A stretch of DNA of 64,000 nt, taken from an uncultured Eubacteriales bacterium. GTDB lineage: Bacteria; Bacillota; Clostridia; Oscillospirales; UBA644. Below are positions 15,696 to 24,384 of the stretch, one piece after another (the first letter of the stretch is position 1; the number at the start of each line of letters is the position of its first letter). Location of the stretch: the NCBI GenBank assembly GCA_934454405.1, contig CAKSFN010000013.1:1-64000 (forward strand). The letters are read 5' to 3'. The notes beneath the pieces are model-generated. The model was not told the origin of the DNA and made no database searches. It was given only the letters and a program-made list of their open reading frames with translations. Both the position numbers and the translations under genes were made by a program.

Positions 15696-16843
15696 AAGCA
15701 ACCCTGTCTGACCTTTCGGTCCGTTTCAAAGATATCCTCAATATCGGGATTTGAAATAATTTCCGTGTTGTTCAGCGCATTCTCAACGACATCCGCAATC
15801 CGCAAAAACCCGATTTCGCCTTTCAGAAAACGCTCGACGGCGACCTCGTTCGCCGCGTTGAAAACCGTCGGCGCGGTGCCTCCCGCTCTTATCGCCTGCC
15901 GCGCAAGCGACAACGCGCGAAATGTCTTTTCGTCGGGCTTGTAAAACGTCAGCTTCGCAAGACTTGCCAAATCAAGCTCCGCCGCGGGCGACGGCTTGCG
16001 GTCGGGATAGGTTATCGCATACTGAATGGGAACTCTCATATCGGGCAGGCCGAGCTGGGCGATTATCGCGTTGTCCTCAAACTCGACCGCGGAATGGATT
16101 ATGCTTTCCCGGTGAACAACGACCTCGACCCGGCTCTCGTCCACGCCGAAAAGGCGAACCGCCTCGATGATCTCAAGCCCCTTGTTCATCAGCGTTGCCG
16201 AATCAACCGTTATCTTTCTGCCCATTTTCCATGTCGGATGTGCAAGCGCTTTTTCGGGTGTTATTTTTTCAAGCTCCTCCGCCGTTTTTCCGAAGAAGGG
16301 ACCGCCGGAAGCGGTAAGCAGCAGCTTTTTTATTTTTGCTTCGCCCTTTCGCGTTTCCAGACATTGGAATATTGCCGAATGTTCGCTGTCGACGGATATA
16401 AGCGGAACGTTTTCGTCTTTTGCGAGTTTGCAGATATATTCACCCGCGGTGACTATCGCTTCCTTGTTCGCGAGAGCCGCCGTTTTATGCGCCTTTATTA
16501 TCGCTATTGTCGGACGCGTGCCGGCCATACCGACGATGCCGTTGACAACGATTTCCGCCCCATCGTTTTCTATTGTCTCCGAAATTCCCTCTTCGCCGCC
16601 GAGAACACGTGTGCCCGTGTCCGAAACGCGCGTTTTCAGCGTGTTTGCCGCGAATTTATCCGAGCAGACCGCAAACTTCGGATTGAATCTTCTTATCTGT
16701 TTTTCAAGCAGATCTATGTTTGAATGAGCCGTCAGCGTCTCAACTTCGCAGCCGAGATTTTCCGCAACGTCGAGCGTTTGCGTTCCGATAGAGCCCGTTG
16801 AGCCGAGAACGGATATTTTTTTCTTTTTGAAATCTTTCATCAT
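15692..16843 (-). CDS. dxr: 1-deoxy-D-xylulose 5-phosphate reductoisomerase
   Basis: 383 residues. NADPH-binding start ISVLGSTGSIGTQTLDV, then ALANKEAIVTAGE, SVDSEHSAIFQC and the flexible-loop region ATWKMG-KITVDSATLMNKGLE-type block (here AHPTWKMGRKITVDSATL). It catalyses the second step of the MEP pathway. It starts at the cdsA stop codon with a 4-base ATGA overlap. Confidence 0.96.
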   Translation of the reverse strand: MMKDFKKKKISVLGSTGSIGTQTLDVAENLGCEVETLTAHSNIDLLEKQIRRFNPKFAVCSDKFAANTLKTRVSDTGTRVLGGEEGISETIENDGAEIVVNGIVGMAGTRPTIAIIKAHKTAALANKEAIVTAGEYICKLAKDENVPLISVDSEHSAIFQCLETRKGEAKIKKLLLTASGGPFFGKTAEELEKITPEKALAHPTWKMGRKITVDSATLMNKGLEIIEAVRLFGVDESRVEVVVHRESIIHSAVEFEDNAIIAQLGLPDMRVPIQYAITYPDRKPSPAAELDLASLAKLTFYKPDEKTFRALSLARQAIRAGGTAPTVFNAANEVAVERFLKGEIGFLRIADVVENALNNTEIISNPDIEDIFETDRKVRQGCL

Positions 16844-17670
16844 TTTACAAGAGCCTCTATCCCGTCGGCTATCACTTTGACGCAGCAGAAAGCCGCGGAC
16901 GTGAACATAACGCTGTCGAATCTGTCCATAATGCCGCCGTGACCGGGAATAAGTTTTCCGTAATCCTTAATATCGTAATTTCTCTTAACGACGGACGCCG
17001 AAAGGTCTCCGATAACCGCGAAGATGCCGCCGAACAGACCCATCGCGATATACACGGCGAAGGGAACGCTCTCTCTTCCGACGGCGAAACGAACGATAAG
17101 CCCCATTATAACGGCAAAAAGCACGGAGGTTGCAACGCCGCCGATAAAGCCCTCGACCGTTTTTTTCGGGCTGACATGCGGCGCGAGCTTATGCTTTCCG
17201 AAAAATCTTCCGACCATGTACGCGCCCGTATCTCCGCCCCACGAGGTCGTGAATACGAGTATCAGATAAAAAAGCCCGTGTTCTGCGTCCGAGCGAAGTA
17301 TCGTCAGCGTTGAAAAGAAAAGGGAAATGACTATCGTCATACAGAACAGCGGACAAACGTTTTCAAACTTAACGTCTTTCGCAAATCCGAAAATGGCGAT
17401 GAAAAACATAATGCCGGCAAGCGCGAAAAGCAGCGAAAACCGCCAGCTGACGCTCGTTTGCGGAATAAACTGATACCCTATCGCGTAAGCGACGCAGAAC
17501 GGCATATAAATTCTGCAGCCTTTTCTTCCTATTGCCGTTCCGACCTCGTAGACCGCAAGCGCGGAAAGCAGAGCCACCACCGTATTCATTATATACGGGA
17601 TGTCGGAAAAATATATCCAGACCGCCAGCAGCGCAGTTAAAACCGCGCCCGAAATAACTCTTGTTTTCAT
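16840..17670 (-). CDS. cdsA: Phosphatidate cytidylyltransferase
   Basis: 276 residues with eight or so hydrophobic helices. The C-terminal CdsA signature is SASVVKRNYDIKDYGKLIPG followed by HGGIMDRFDS. It makes CDP-diacylglycerol for phospholipid synthesis at the membrane. It sits 4 bases after uppS and overlaps dxr. Confidence 0.94.
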   Translation of the reverse strand: MKTRVISGAVLTALLAVWIYFSDIPYIMNTVVALLSALAVYEVGTAIGRKGCRIYMPFCVAYAIGYQFIPQTSVSWRFSLLFALAGIMFFIAIFGFAKDVKFENVCPLFCMTIVISLFFSTLTILRSDAEHGLFYLILVFTTSWGGDTGAYMVGRFFGKHKLAPHVSPKKTVEGFIGGVATSVLFAVIMGLIVRFAVGRESVPFAVYIAMGLFGGIFAVIGDLSASVVKRNYDIKDYGKLIPGHGGIMDRFDSVMFTSAAFCCVKVIADGIEALVK

Positions 17671-17674
17671 ACTC

Positions 17675-18397
17675 TTATTTCAATCCCCCGAATTTTCTTG
17701 AGCGGCGGCCGTATTCCTCTATTGCCGCGTCAAGCTCCTTTTCTCCGAACTCAGGCCAGCAAACGGGAACGGAAACAAACTCCGAATACGCCGCCTGCCA
17801 TATCAAAAAGTTCGAAAGCCTCATCTCACCGGCGGTTCTGACAATAAGGTCGGGGTCGGGCTGACCCGCCGTGTAGACCCTGTCGCAGATGTCCCTCTCC
17901 GTTATTTTTTTGCCTTTGTTTTCTTTGATGAACGAATTGACCGCCGCGACTATCTCCGCGCGTCCGCCGTAATTGACGGCGATGTTCATCTCCATATTTT
18001 TTTCCGATTTTTCGGAAACGCGCGTTATCTTGTCTATCATCTTTCTCTGAACGAGATTAAAAACCTTCGTATCGCCGATAAAACGCACTCTCGTATGCGT
18101 GTATATCTCGTCGGAGTCTTCCTCGAAATACCCTATCATTTTTTTCAGATATTCCGTCAGAATATTCATCAGTGCGGCAACTTCCTCGGAGGGGCGCTTC
18201 CAGTTTTCGGTCGAAAACGCATAAAAAGTGACCGCCTTTATACCTTTTTTATAGCAAAGCCGCGTTATGTTGTCAAGCGTTTCCGCGCCGGCGTAATGTC
18301 CCGCGCTGCGCTTCAGTCCGCGCGCCGTCGCCCATCTTCCGTTTCCGTCCATTATGAACGCGATGTGAGCCGGCACAGGTAAAGAATTTTCGTCCAT
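17675..18397 (-). CDS. uppS: Isoprenyl transferase (undecaprenyl diphosphate synthase)
   Basis: 240 residues from the ATG at 18397, which follows AGAGGGAGA; a longer form from 18430 would run into the terminator hairpin upstream. The catalytic P-loop is HIAFIMDGNGRWA, with YAFSTENWKRP and the C-terminal RTAGEMRLSNFLIWQ-Y block containing the Mg2+-site residues. It makes the C55 carrier lipid for peptidoglycan and polysaccharides. Confidence 0.95.
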   Translation of the reverse strand: MDENSLPVPAHIAFIMDGNGRWATARGLKRSAGHYAGAETLDNITRLCYKKGIKAVTFYAFSTENWKRPSEEVAALMNILTEYLKKMIGYFEEDSDEIYTHTRVRFIGDTKVFNLVQRKMIDKITRVSEKSEKNMEMNIAVNYGGRAEIVAAVNSFIKENKGKKITERDICDRVYTAGQPDPDLIVRTAGEMRLSNFLIWQAAYSEFVSVPVCWPEFGEKELDAAIEEYGRRSRKFGGLK

Positions 18398-18413
18398 TTC
18401 TCCCTCTCTAATT

Positions 18414-18457
18414 AAAACCCGTCGGCGCACAAGCTTTCCGTGCGCCGGCGGTTTTTC
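18414..18457 (-). terminator. Intra-operon terminator between frr and uppS
   Basis: A GC-rich hairpin (CCGCCGGCGCAC / GTGCGCCGACGGG on the minus strand, about 18418-18451) followed by TTTTAATTA. It is likely a partial terminator that reduces expression of the downstream uppS-ispG genes relative to pyrH-frr. Confidence 0.65.
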
Positions 18458-18464
18458 GTTTTTA

Positions 18465-19013
18465 TCAAACGGAAAGAATCTCCTTGGTTTTCTTTTCGGT
18501 CACATCGTTTATCTTCGCGATGTACTTGTCCGTCAGGTTCTGAATATCTTTTTCCGCTATTTTCAGATCGTCCTCGGTGATTTCGCTCTTCTTTTTCTGA
18601 GCCTTGAAATCGTCAATGGCGTCGCGTCTGACGGAACGGATGGCAACCTTGGAGTTTTCGGCGGCTCTGTCAATGGTTTTGGCAAGCTCTTTTCTTCTTT
18701 CCTCCGTCAGAGGCGGAAACGCGAGCCTGATTATCTTGCCGTCGTTCTGCGGATTGATGCCGAGGTCGGAGACCTGAATGGCTTTTTCAATATCTTTAAG
18801 CAAAGCCTTGTCATAAGGGCTTACCGTCAGCATTCTCGGGTCGGGAGATGAGATTTGCGCGACTTCGTTGATCTTCATCATCGAGCCGTAATACTCAACG
18901 GAAATTCTGTCAAGAACGGAAGCGTTCGCTCTGCCCGCCCTTATCGAAGCAAATTCCGCTTCAAGCGCGGCGATGGTTTTTTTCATTTTTTCTTCGTATG
19001 CCGTGTAGTCCAT
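18465..19013 (-). CDS. frr: Ribosome recycling factor
   Basis: 182 residues from the ATG at 19013, preceded by GGGAGGTCATT; an in-frame start 8 codons upstream lacks a ribosome binding site. Family blocks are EFASIRAGRANASVLD, ISSPDPRMLTVSPYDK, RKELAKTIDRAAENSKVAIR and the C-terminal LTDKYIAKIND. It splits post-termination ribosomes together with EF-G. It lies directly after pyrH, the common bacterial order. Confidence 0.96.
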   Translation of the reverse strand: MDYTAYEEKMKKTIAALEAEFASIRAGRANASVLDRISVEYYGSMMKINEVAQISSPDPRMLTVSPYDKALLKDIEKAIQVSDLGINPQNDGKIIRLAFPPLTEERRKELAKTIDRAAENSKVAIRSVRRDAIDDFKAQKKKSEITEDDLKIAEKDIQNLTDKYIAKINDVTEKKTKEILSV

Positions 19014-19045
19014 AATGACCTCCCAAAATAAATTCAAATTGATTT

Positions 19046-19753
19046 TTAATAAAGAACCGTGCCTATCCTTGCTCCCGACGCTGCTTTTTCTATGTTTGAG
19101 CCGTCGCCGAGATCGAAGATGAGAACGGGCATATCGTTATCCCTGCAAAGAGCCGCCGCCGCGGCATCAATGACCTTCAAATCCTTTTCAAGCATTTCGC
19201 CGTAAGAGATTCTGTCGTATTTTTTTGCAGACGGGTCTTTTTTCGGATCTGCGGTATAAACGCCGTCCACATTCTTTGCAAACAGGCATATATCCGCCTC
19301 GACCTCAATACCTCTCAGAACCGCGGTCGTATCGGTTGTAAAATACGGATTGCCCGTGCCGCAGCCGAGAATGAGAATTTTGCCGTCTTCCATCGCCTCT
19401 ATCGCCGCCTCTTTTGTGAAAAGCCGCGCTATTTTCGGCATGGAAAGAGCCGAAAGAACCTCCGCTTTTATGCCGAGATGTTCAAAAATGTCCTTTATGG
19501 CAAGACAGTTTATCATCGTCGCCAGCATTCCCATATTGTCCGCGACCGTTCTGTCCATGTCGCTGCCCTGTCTTCCGCGCCAGAAGTTGCCCGCGCCGAC
19601 AACTATCGCAACCTGCGTTCCGTTTTCCGCGCAGATCTTTATTTTCTCACACACCTTGCGCGCGTTTTCAAAGTCTATGCCGTGTCCTTCCCCGTTTGCC
19701 AAGGCTTCGCCGCTGAGCTTTATCAGTATTCTTTTATACCTTTGAGCGTCCAT
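19046..19753 (-). CDS. pyrH: UMP kinase
   Basis: 235 residues of the amino acid kinase fold: RILIKLSGEALANGEGHGID, VVGAGNFWRGRQG, LGCGTGNPYFTTDTTAVLR and DGVYTADPKKDPSAKKYD. It converts UMP to UDP. The ATG follows GGAGGACGAA. First gene of the long operon and the only one close to the promoter at 19833-19861. Confidence 0.96.
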   Translation of the reverse strand: MDAQRYKRILIKLSGEALANGEGHGIDFENARKVCEKIKICAENGTQVAIVVGAGNFWRGRQGSDMDRTVADNMGMLATMINCLAIKDIFEHLGIKAEVLSALSMPKIARLFTKEAAIEAMEDGKILILGCGTGNPYFTTDTTAVLRGIEVEADICLFAKNVDGVYTADPKKDPSAKKYDRISYGEMLEKDLKVIDAAAAALCRDNDMPVLIFDLGDGSNIEKAASGARIGTVLY

Positions 19754-19832
19754 TTCGTCCTCCGTGTCTGTTTCGCCGCCGCAATTCTTTCTGCCGCCGT
19801 TTACACACGGCGCAGGCGTAAATATTATTTAT

Positions 19833-19861
19833 ATAATACTATAAAAAACGCAATTTGTAAA
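19833..19861 (-). promoter_or_regulatory. Promoter of the pyrH-frr-uppS-cdsA-dxr-rseP-ispG-ACT-DUF711 operon
   Basis: On the minus strand TTTACA-N17-TATTAT about 80 bases upstream of pyrH. No other good promoter was seen in the tightly packed genes down to 11854. Confidence 0.55.
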
Positions 19862-19880
19862 TAGGGCTGATAAAATATTA

Positions 19881-21080
19881 TTATTTTTTACCAAATTGGC
19901 ATATTCCGTCGTCGCGGTCGAGCGTCATCGATGTCTTTTGCGTAAAATCCGAATACGCGCTTCCGATAACGGGTGTCGCAAGCGAAAAAACATCGGAAGC
20001 GCGGCGTTCCGTCTCTATCTGCCTCGCGAACTCGGGATTAGCCGCAAGCTCGGGCGTAAAATTCGTAACGAGGGGCAATTCCGAACTTTTTTTAATATTT
20101 TTCATAATCTCCGCACCCCTTTTGCCGAACGCAAGAACCCGAAGAAAAGAGATCGGGGGCTCCTCCTTTTTTATGCCGAGAAACGGCGCGATAACCATAC
20201 GCCGAACGGTTGACATCGTATAGCGCTTTGTCTTGATTTTTCCGTAAAAATCCTCGATTGAAACCGCTGTTCGCGCCGCCGCCGCGATTCGGTTTTCCGC
20301 ACCCTCCGTCACGGCGTAAAAATCTTTCAGAGTCTTCGGATCAGCATTCCTGTAAAAGCCGAGTATCATACGCTCGAGCCTCTCCGTCTTTGCGGGAGCG
20401 CCGCCTTGCGCGATAAGATTTTCAATCGTCCTCAGAGTCTCCTTCGGAAGGTCTTCTCCCGGAAGGACTCCGGAGTCGATTTTTTTGCGTATTTCGGAAG
20501 CGGACGCAAAGCCGGACGTTCCGCCGTGATAATCCCCCACGCGTTTTATCGCAACGGGCTCGAGCCTGCTTTTGAGGCGTCTGATTTCTTTTATATATTC
20601 AACCGCCAGAATGTCGTTCGGGTTTTCGGGAACGAATACGCCGAGTTTTTTGAGAGCTTCGGCGCGCGCGGCGGCAAAGGTTCTCCCCGTTGACAGCTCC
20701 TCTTTAAGAAGCGCAGAAAATTCGGGCGTATCAAGCGCATCGACCGTTTTTTCAAAGGCACGGACGTCCGCGGTTTCGCTTCCGAAGCAGAATTTATCGG
20801 CTATACCCGTCTTTTCCGCAATTCGGACGCAGCCTGCCGCAAACCTTTCGGCGGAGCCGACGGCATAGGAGACGGGAAGCTCGACTACGAGATCGACGCC
20901 GCCCCGAACCGCGCATTCCGCCCGCGCGAATTTGTTCATCAGCGCCGGCTCGCCGCGTTGAACGAAGTTTCCGCTCATAACGGCGATTATGCCGTCCGCG
21001 CCGAGCTTTTTCATTTGAGAAACGTGATACGCGTGCCCTTTATGAAAGGGGTTGTATTCCGCCGCGGTCGCAAAGATCAT
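19881..21080 (-). CDS. tmcAL: tRNA(Met) cytidine acetate ligase (TmcAL family nucleotidyltransferase)
   Basis: 399 residues. The N-terminal nucleotidyltransferase motif is EYNPFHKGHAYHV, followed by VMSGNFVQRGEPALMNKFARAE, which is diagnostic for the YlbM/TmcAL family. TmcAL uses acetate and ATP to form ac4C34 on elongator tRNA-Met. It is divergently oriented to acetate kinase, an interesting metabolic neighbour because TmcAL consumes acetate directly; adjacency alone does not prove a link. Confidence 0.9.
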   Translation of the reverse strand: MIFATAAEYNPFHKGHAYHVSQMKKLGADGIIAVMSGNFVQRGEPALMNKFARAECAVRGGVDLVVELPVSYAVGSAERFAAGCVRIAEKTGIADKFCFGSETADVRAFEKTVDALDTPEFSALLKEELSTGRTFAAARAEALKKLGVFVPENPNDILAVEYIKEIRRLKSRLEPVAIKRVGDYHGGTSGFASASEIRKKIDSGVLPGEDLPKETLRTIENLIAQGGAPAKTERLERMILGFYRNADPKTLKDFYAVTEGAENRIAAAARTAVSIEDFYGKIKTKRYTMSTVRRMVIAPFLGIKKEEPPISFLRVLAFGKRGAEIMKNIKKSSELPLVTNFTPELAANPEFARQIETERRASDVFSLATPVIGSAYSDFTQKTSMTLDRDDGICQFGKK

Positions 21081-21119
21081 TTTTTGTCACCTGCAATTAT
21101 TAAATAAATGTAAAATTAC

Positions 21120-21148
21120 TTGCAATCTTTGTTGGTTTATAATATAAT
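21120..21148 (+). promoter_or_regulatory. Promoter of acetate kinase 1
   Basis: TTGCAA (21120-21125), 17 bases, TATAAT (21143-21148). The leader to the ATG at 21293 is about 140 bases long and has no recognised riboswitch. Confidence 0.65.
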
Positions 21149-21292
21149 GTATATATTGCGCGGGACATTTCGTTTTTTCGCTTGTCCCTATCGCATTATA
21201 CTATATTTTCGCAAAAAAATCAATACGGAGCGCGCCGTACCGTCCTTTTCGGGGCAAACGGGCTCCGCGCTGAAAAAGACAGGTGGAATAAA

Positions 21293-22537
21293 ATGAAAAT
21301 TCTTGTTATCAACTCCGGCTCGTCGTCGCTGAAATATCAGCTGTTCGACATCGAAACGGAAAAAGTCATCGCAAAAGGTCTCTGCGACAGGATAGGCGTA
21401 AAGGGAGCCGTCGGCGCGTTTACTTTCAAAACGGATTCCGAAAAGTATCAGACAGACGTCGATATGCCCGACCATGCAGCGGCTCTGAAAATCGTGCTTG
21501 ACACTCTTGTCAGCAAGGAGCACGGCGTTATTTCGTCCGTTTCGGAGATTGAAGCCGTGGGTCACCGCGTGCTTCACGGCGGAGACAAGGTTTCCGGCTC
21601 TGTTCTCGTAACTCCCGAAATCAAGCAGACCATTCGCGACTGCTTCCCTCTCGGTCCCCTTCATAACCCCGCAAATCTCAACGGTATAGAATCCTGTGAA
21701 AAGATCATGCCGGGCGTTCCGCAGGTCGCGGTCTTCGACACGGGCTTCCACCAGACCATTCCCGACTATGCTTTCATGTACGGCGTTCCCTACGAATACT
21801 ATGAAAAATACAAGGTTCGCCGTTACGGCTTCCACGGCACGAGCCACAAGTTCGTTTCCCGCAAGGCGGCTGATTTCCTCGGCAAAAAGCCCGAAGAACT
21901 GAACCTTATCATTCTTCACCTCGGCAACGGCTCGTCTCTTTCCGCGGTAAGAGCCGGCAAGTGCGTTGACACGACCATGGGTCTTACGCCGCTCGAGGGT
22001 CCCATTATGGGAACGAGAAGCGGAACGATAGATCCCTCCGTCGTAACGTTTATGCTTGACAAACTTGTTGAAGAAAAGCTTGCGAACGGCGAAAAGATCG
22101 ACCCGACAACGCTCGGAACGGAGCTTTCGACAATACTCAACAAAAAATCGGGGCTTCTCGGCATTTCGGGCAGGACGTCCGACTGCCGATACATCGTCGA
22201 GGGCATGGAAAACGGCGACGGAAGATGTACCCTTGCATATAAAATGCTCGTTTATCAGATTCAGAAACTGCTCGGCTCCTATATTGCCGTTCTCGGCAGG
22301 GTGGACGCCGTGGTATTCACCGCGGGACAGGGCGAAAACGGTCCCGAAACGAGAGAAGCCATCTGCGACGGACTTGAAGAGCTCGGCATAAAGATAGACC
22401 TCTCTAAAAACGATTTCCGCGGACAGGACAGAGACATAACCGCCGACGGCGCAAAGATAAAGACTCTTGTTCTGACGACAAACGAGGAGCTCGAGATAGC
22501 GAGAGATACTTACAGAATAGTTTCGGAGCAGAAGTAA
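21293..22537 (+). CDS. ackA: Acetate kinase (paralogue 1)
   Basis: 414 residues from the ATG at 21293 (AGGTGG 6 bases upstream). It has the N-terminal phosphate motif MKILVINSGSSSLKYQL, HRVLHGG, FDTGFHQTIP, the catalytic GFHGTSHKF and GTRSGTIDP blocks. It interconverts acetyl phosphate and ATP/acetate. Relative to the paralogue at 27681 it has about ten extra residues before the LNKKSG block and variant residues in GISGRTSDCRYI and FTAGQGENG, so it may differ in nucleotide site. No pta gene is nearby. Confidence 0.95.
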   Translation: MKILVINSGSSSLKYQLFDIETEKVIAKGLCDRIGVKGAVGAFTFKTDSEKYQTDVDMPDHAAALKIVLDTLVSKEHGVISSVSEIEAVGHRVLHGGDKVSGSVLVTPEIKQTIRDCFPLGPLHNPANLNGIESCEKIMPGVPQVAVFDTGFHQTIPDYAFMYGVPYEYYEKYKVRRYGFHGTSHKFVSRKAADFLGKKPEELNLIILHLGNGSSLSAVRAGKCVDTTMGLTPLEGPIMGTRSGTIDPSVVTFMLDKLVEEKLANGEKIDPTTLGTELSTILNKKSGLLGISGRTSDCRYIVEGMENGDGRCTLAYKMLVYQIQKLLGSYIAVLGRVDAVVFTAGQGENGPETREAICDGLEELGIKIDLSKNDFRGQDRDITADGAKIKTLVLTTNEELEIARDTYRIVSEQK

Positions 22538-22610
22538 ACAGCCTTTTCCGAAAGTCACAAAACAAGGGCTTTCAGGGCTTTTGTTCCTTGAAAATTCCGT
22601 ATTTTGCGTA

Positions 22611-22639
22611 TTGACACTATCTGTTTAATGTGGTATAAT
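22611..22639 (+). promoter_or_regulatory. Strong promoter of the cpsC operon with structured leader
   Basis: A perfect TTGACA-N17-TATAAT. The leader (about 190 bases, to 22836) begins with a hairpin GCAAAGGG / CCCTTTTGC (22644-22669) within the first transcribed bases. The rest of the leader holds no convincing ORF. The hairpin could affect RNA stability or early attenuation. Confidence 0.75.
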
Positions 22640-22836
22640 ATCCGCAAAGGGGGTATTGTGCCCTTTTGCATGATACCGATATATCAAAAAGCATTGTTTT
22701 CTTTGTTTTTGCGAACGGACGACACTTTCGGAACTTTCCGAAAAAAAGACGCCCGTCACGCGTCAAAACAGACAAAACAGCTTGATATTTCTCTTTTAAC
22801 GAGTTTGATACAGGCAGAAGGAAGGGTAAAGCCTAA

Positions 22837-23541
22837 ATGTCTCATACGGATTTTAATTTGGGTGATTTTTTCAGGGTTCTGAAAAAATGGCTCGCGCTTG
22901 TAATAATTCTGCCCGTTGCGGCGGGCACGGCGGCGTATGTGTATTTTTACGTGACCTACGTTCCGCAATACACCTCAACCGCCATCGTCGCGTGCAGCTC
23001 CAAGCAGGCGTCCTCAGGCAATATTGACGGTTCGACGCTTTCCACATCCAAGGATGTTGCGAAGTCTTTCAAATATATGATAACGCAGAGCACGACCTTG
23101 CAGGACGCGGCGGATATTCTTCATGAAAACCCGAAGATAATTTACAACGATTACACCTCGGGCACTCTTGCGGGGATGATCAGCGTTTCGCAGGTCGAGG
23201 ATACGTATTTCCTCACCATTTCAGCCACGGCATCAAACCGCTGGGTGGCGTGCGACGTTGCGAATGCCGTTGCGGACGCGAGCGTAAACCTTGCGGGAGA
23301 GGACGGCGATCTCGGCTTCGGACAGATATCGGTTCTCCGCCGCGCAGAAGTTCCTACTGTTGAAAACGGTTCCAGCATTTGGATGAAGGTTTTATTGTCA
23401 ACGATCGTCGGGCTGGCGCTCGCCATAGGCATCGTGTTCATTCTTTATGTAACCGACGACAGAATCAAAACCCAGGAAGATATTCTCAGATCGTACAATG
23501 TTCCCGTTCTCGGAGTTATTCCTCCCGAGACAATTCAGTAA
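22837..23541 (+). CDS. CpsC/YveK-type chain-length determinant (tyrosine kinase modulator)
   Basis: 234 residues of the Wzz family. Two transmembrane helices (about 20-42 and 184-206) flank an extracytoplasmic domain, and the short cytoplasmic tail ends LRSYNVPVLGVIPPETIQ, the region that normally activates the partner tyrosine kinase. An AAGGAAGG site lies about 13 bases upstream. It is followed after 15 bases by the kinase gene. The pair controls polymer length in capsule or exopolysaccharide export. Confidence 0.88.
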   Translation: MSHTDFNLGDFFRVLKKWLALVIILPVAAGTAAYVYFYVTYVPQYTSTAIVACSSKQASSGNIDGSTLSTSKDVAKSFKYMITQSTTLQDAADILHENPKIIYNDYTSGTLAGMISVSQVEDTYFLTISATASNRWVACDVANAVADASVNLAGEDGDLGFGQISVLRRAEVPTVENGSSIWMKVLLSTIVGLALAIGIVFILYVTDDRIKTQEDILRSYNVPVLGVIPPETIQ

Positions 23542-23556
23542 GAGAGGGGCTGTCCG

Positions 23557-24384
23557 ATGGCAACAAAAAAACACTCGGCCGAAGAGATAATCCCTCTTGA
23601 TACGGAGAAGAATTTTCTTTTTTCCGAGGCCTTCAAAACGCTCAGAACGAATCTTTCGTTCTGTATGGCGTCCCGTGAAAATCACAGAATAGCCGTTACA
23701 AGCTCTCTCCCTTCCGAGGGAAAAAGCCTCGTCTCGATAAACCTCGCCTACGTTCTTGCGGAAACGGGAAACAAGGTCTGTCTTGTTGACGCGGATATGC
23801 GTTCCCCGAAGGTTCACAAGTATCTGAAAATAAAGAACGATACGGGTCTTTCGAATTTCCTGAGCGGACAGGCGAATCTCGAAAAATGCCTTTTCAAAAC
23901 AAAATACGAAAATCTTTACGTTATCAAATCCGGGGCGCTTCCCCCGAATCCCGCGGAATTGCTGAACGGCAAATTCATGGATACTCTTTTTGACAGTCTC
24001 GAAAAGATTTTCGACTATATCATAATCGACACGCCGCCTATGAACATCGTTTCGGACGCGATGGTTGTCGCAAGCCATAAAACGGCGATCCTTTTCGTTG
24101 TTCGCGAAAACGATTCCGTACACTCGGAATTCAAAGAATCTTTGAGAAATATCGAGATGGCAAACCTCGACCTGATCGGCGTGGTTATCAACGACGCTTC
24201 GTTCGAGCCGAAGGGCGGCAGATACGGAAAATACAGAAGATACGGCAGATATAAGCGCTACGGCTACGGCTACGGTTACGGCTACGGAAGCAACGACGAC
24301 GACGAAAACGACGATCTTCCTCCGCGCAGACGCCGAAAAGCGCCTAAAAGGAAGAAAAAACCAGAGGCTAAGGATAACGGATGA
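23557..24384 (+). CDS. CpsD/CapB-type bacterial tyrosine kinase
   Basis: 275 residues. BY-kinase motifs are the Walker A TSSLPSEGKS (about 48-57), Walker A' VCLVDADMRSP and Walker B IIDTPPM. The C-terminus, about residues 220-244, is an unusually regular Tyr/Gly/Arg cluster (GGRYGKYRRYGRYKRYGYGY...) with around ten tyrosines, the expected autophosphorylation tail, followed by an acidic patch and an Arg/Lys-rich end. It works with the CpsC-like protein (activator) and is reversed by the CpsB-like phosphatase downstream, whose start overlaps by 4 bases. Confidence 0.92.
   Translation: MATKKHSAEEIIPLDTEKNFLFSEAFKTLRTNLSFCMASRENHRIAVTSSLPSEGKSLVSINLAYVLAETGNKVCLVDADMRSPKVHKYLKIKNDTGLSNFLSGQANLEKCLFKTKYENLYVIKSGALPPNPAELLNGKFMDTLFDSLEKIFDYIIIDTPPMNIVSDAMVVASHKTAILFVVRENDSVHSEFKESLRNIEMANLDLIGVVINDASFEPKGGRYGKYRRYGRYKRYGYGYGYGYGSNDDDENDDLPPRRRRKAPKRKKKPEAKDNG

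Noticed and set aside
18398..18430. Upstream start for uppS giving 11 extra residues
   Set aside because: It would initiate inside the terminator stem after frr; the ATG at 18397 has a good ribosome binding site and matches family N-termini.
21188..22558. 456-codon open frame on the strand opposite acetate kinase 1
   Set aside because: It is a shadow of the highly conserved ackA coding sequence. It has no ribosome binding site or recognisable motif, and a similar antisense frame is seen opposite the second ackA.
22604..22882. 92-codon frame in the leader of the cpsC operon
   Set aside because: It begins within the promoter region, lacks a ribosome binding site and overlaps the cpsC start; more likely untranslated leader.
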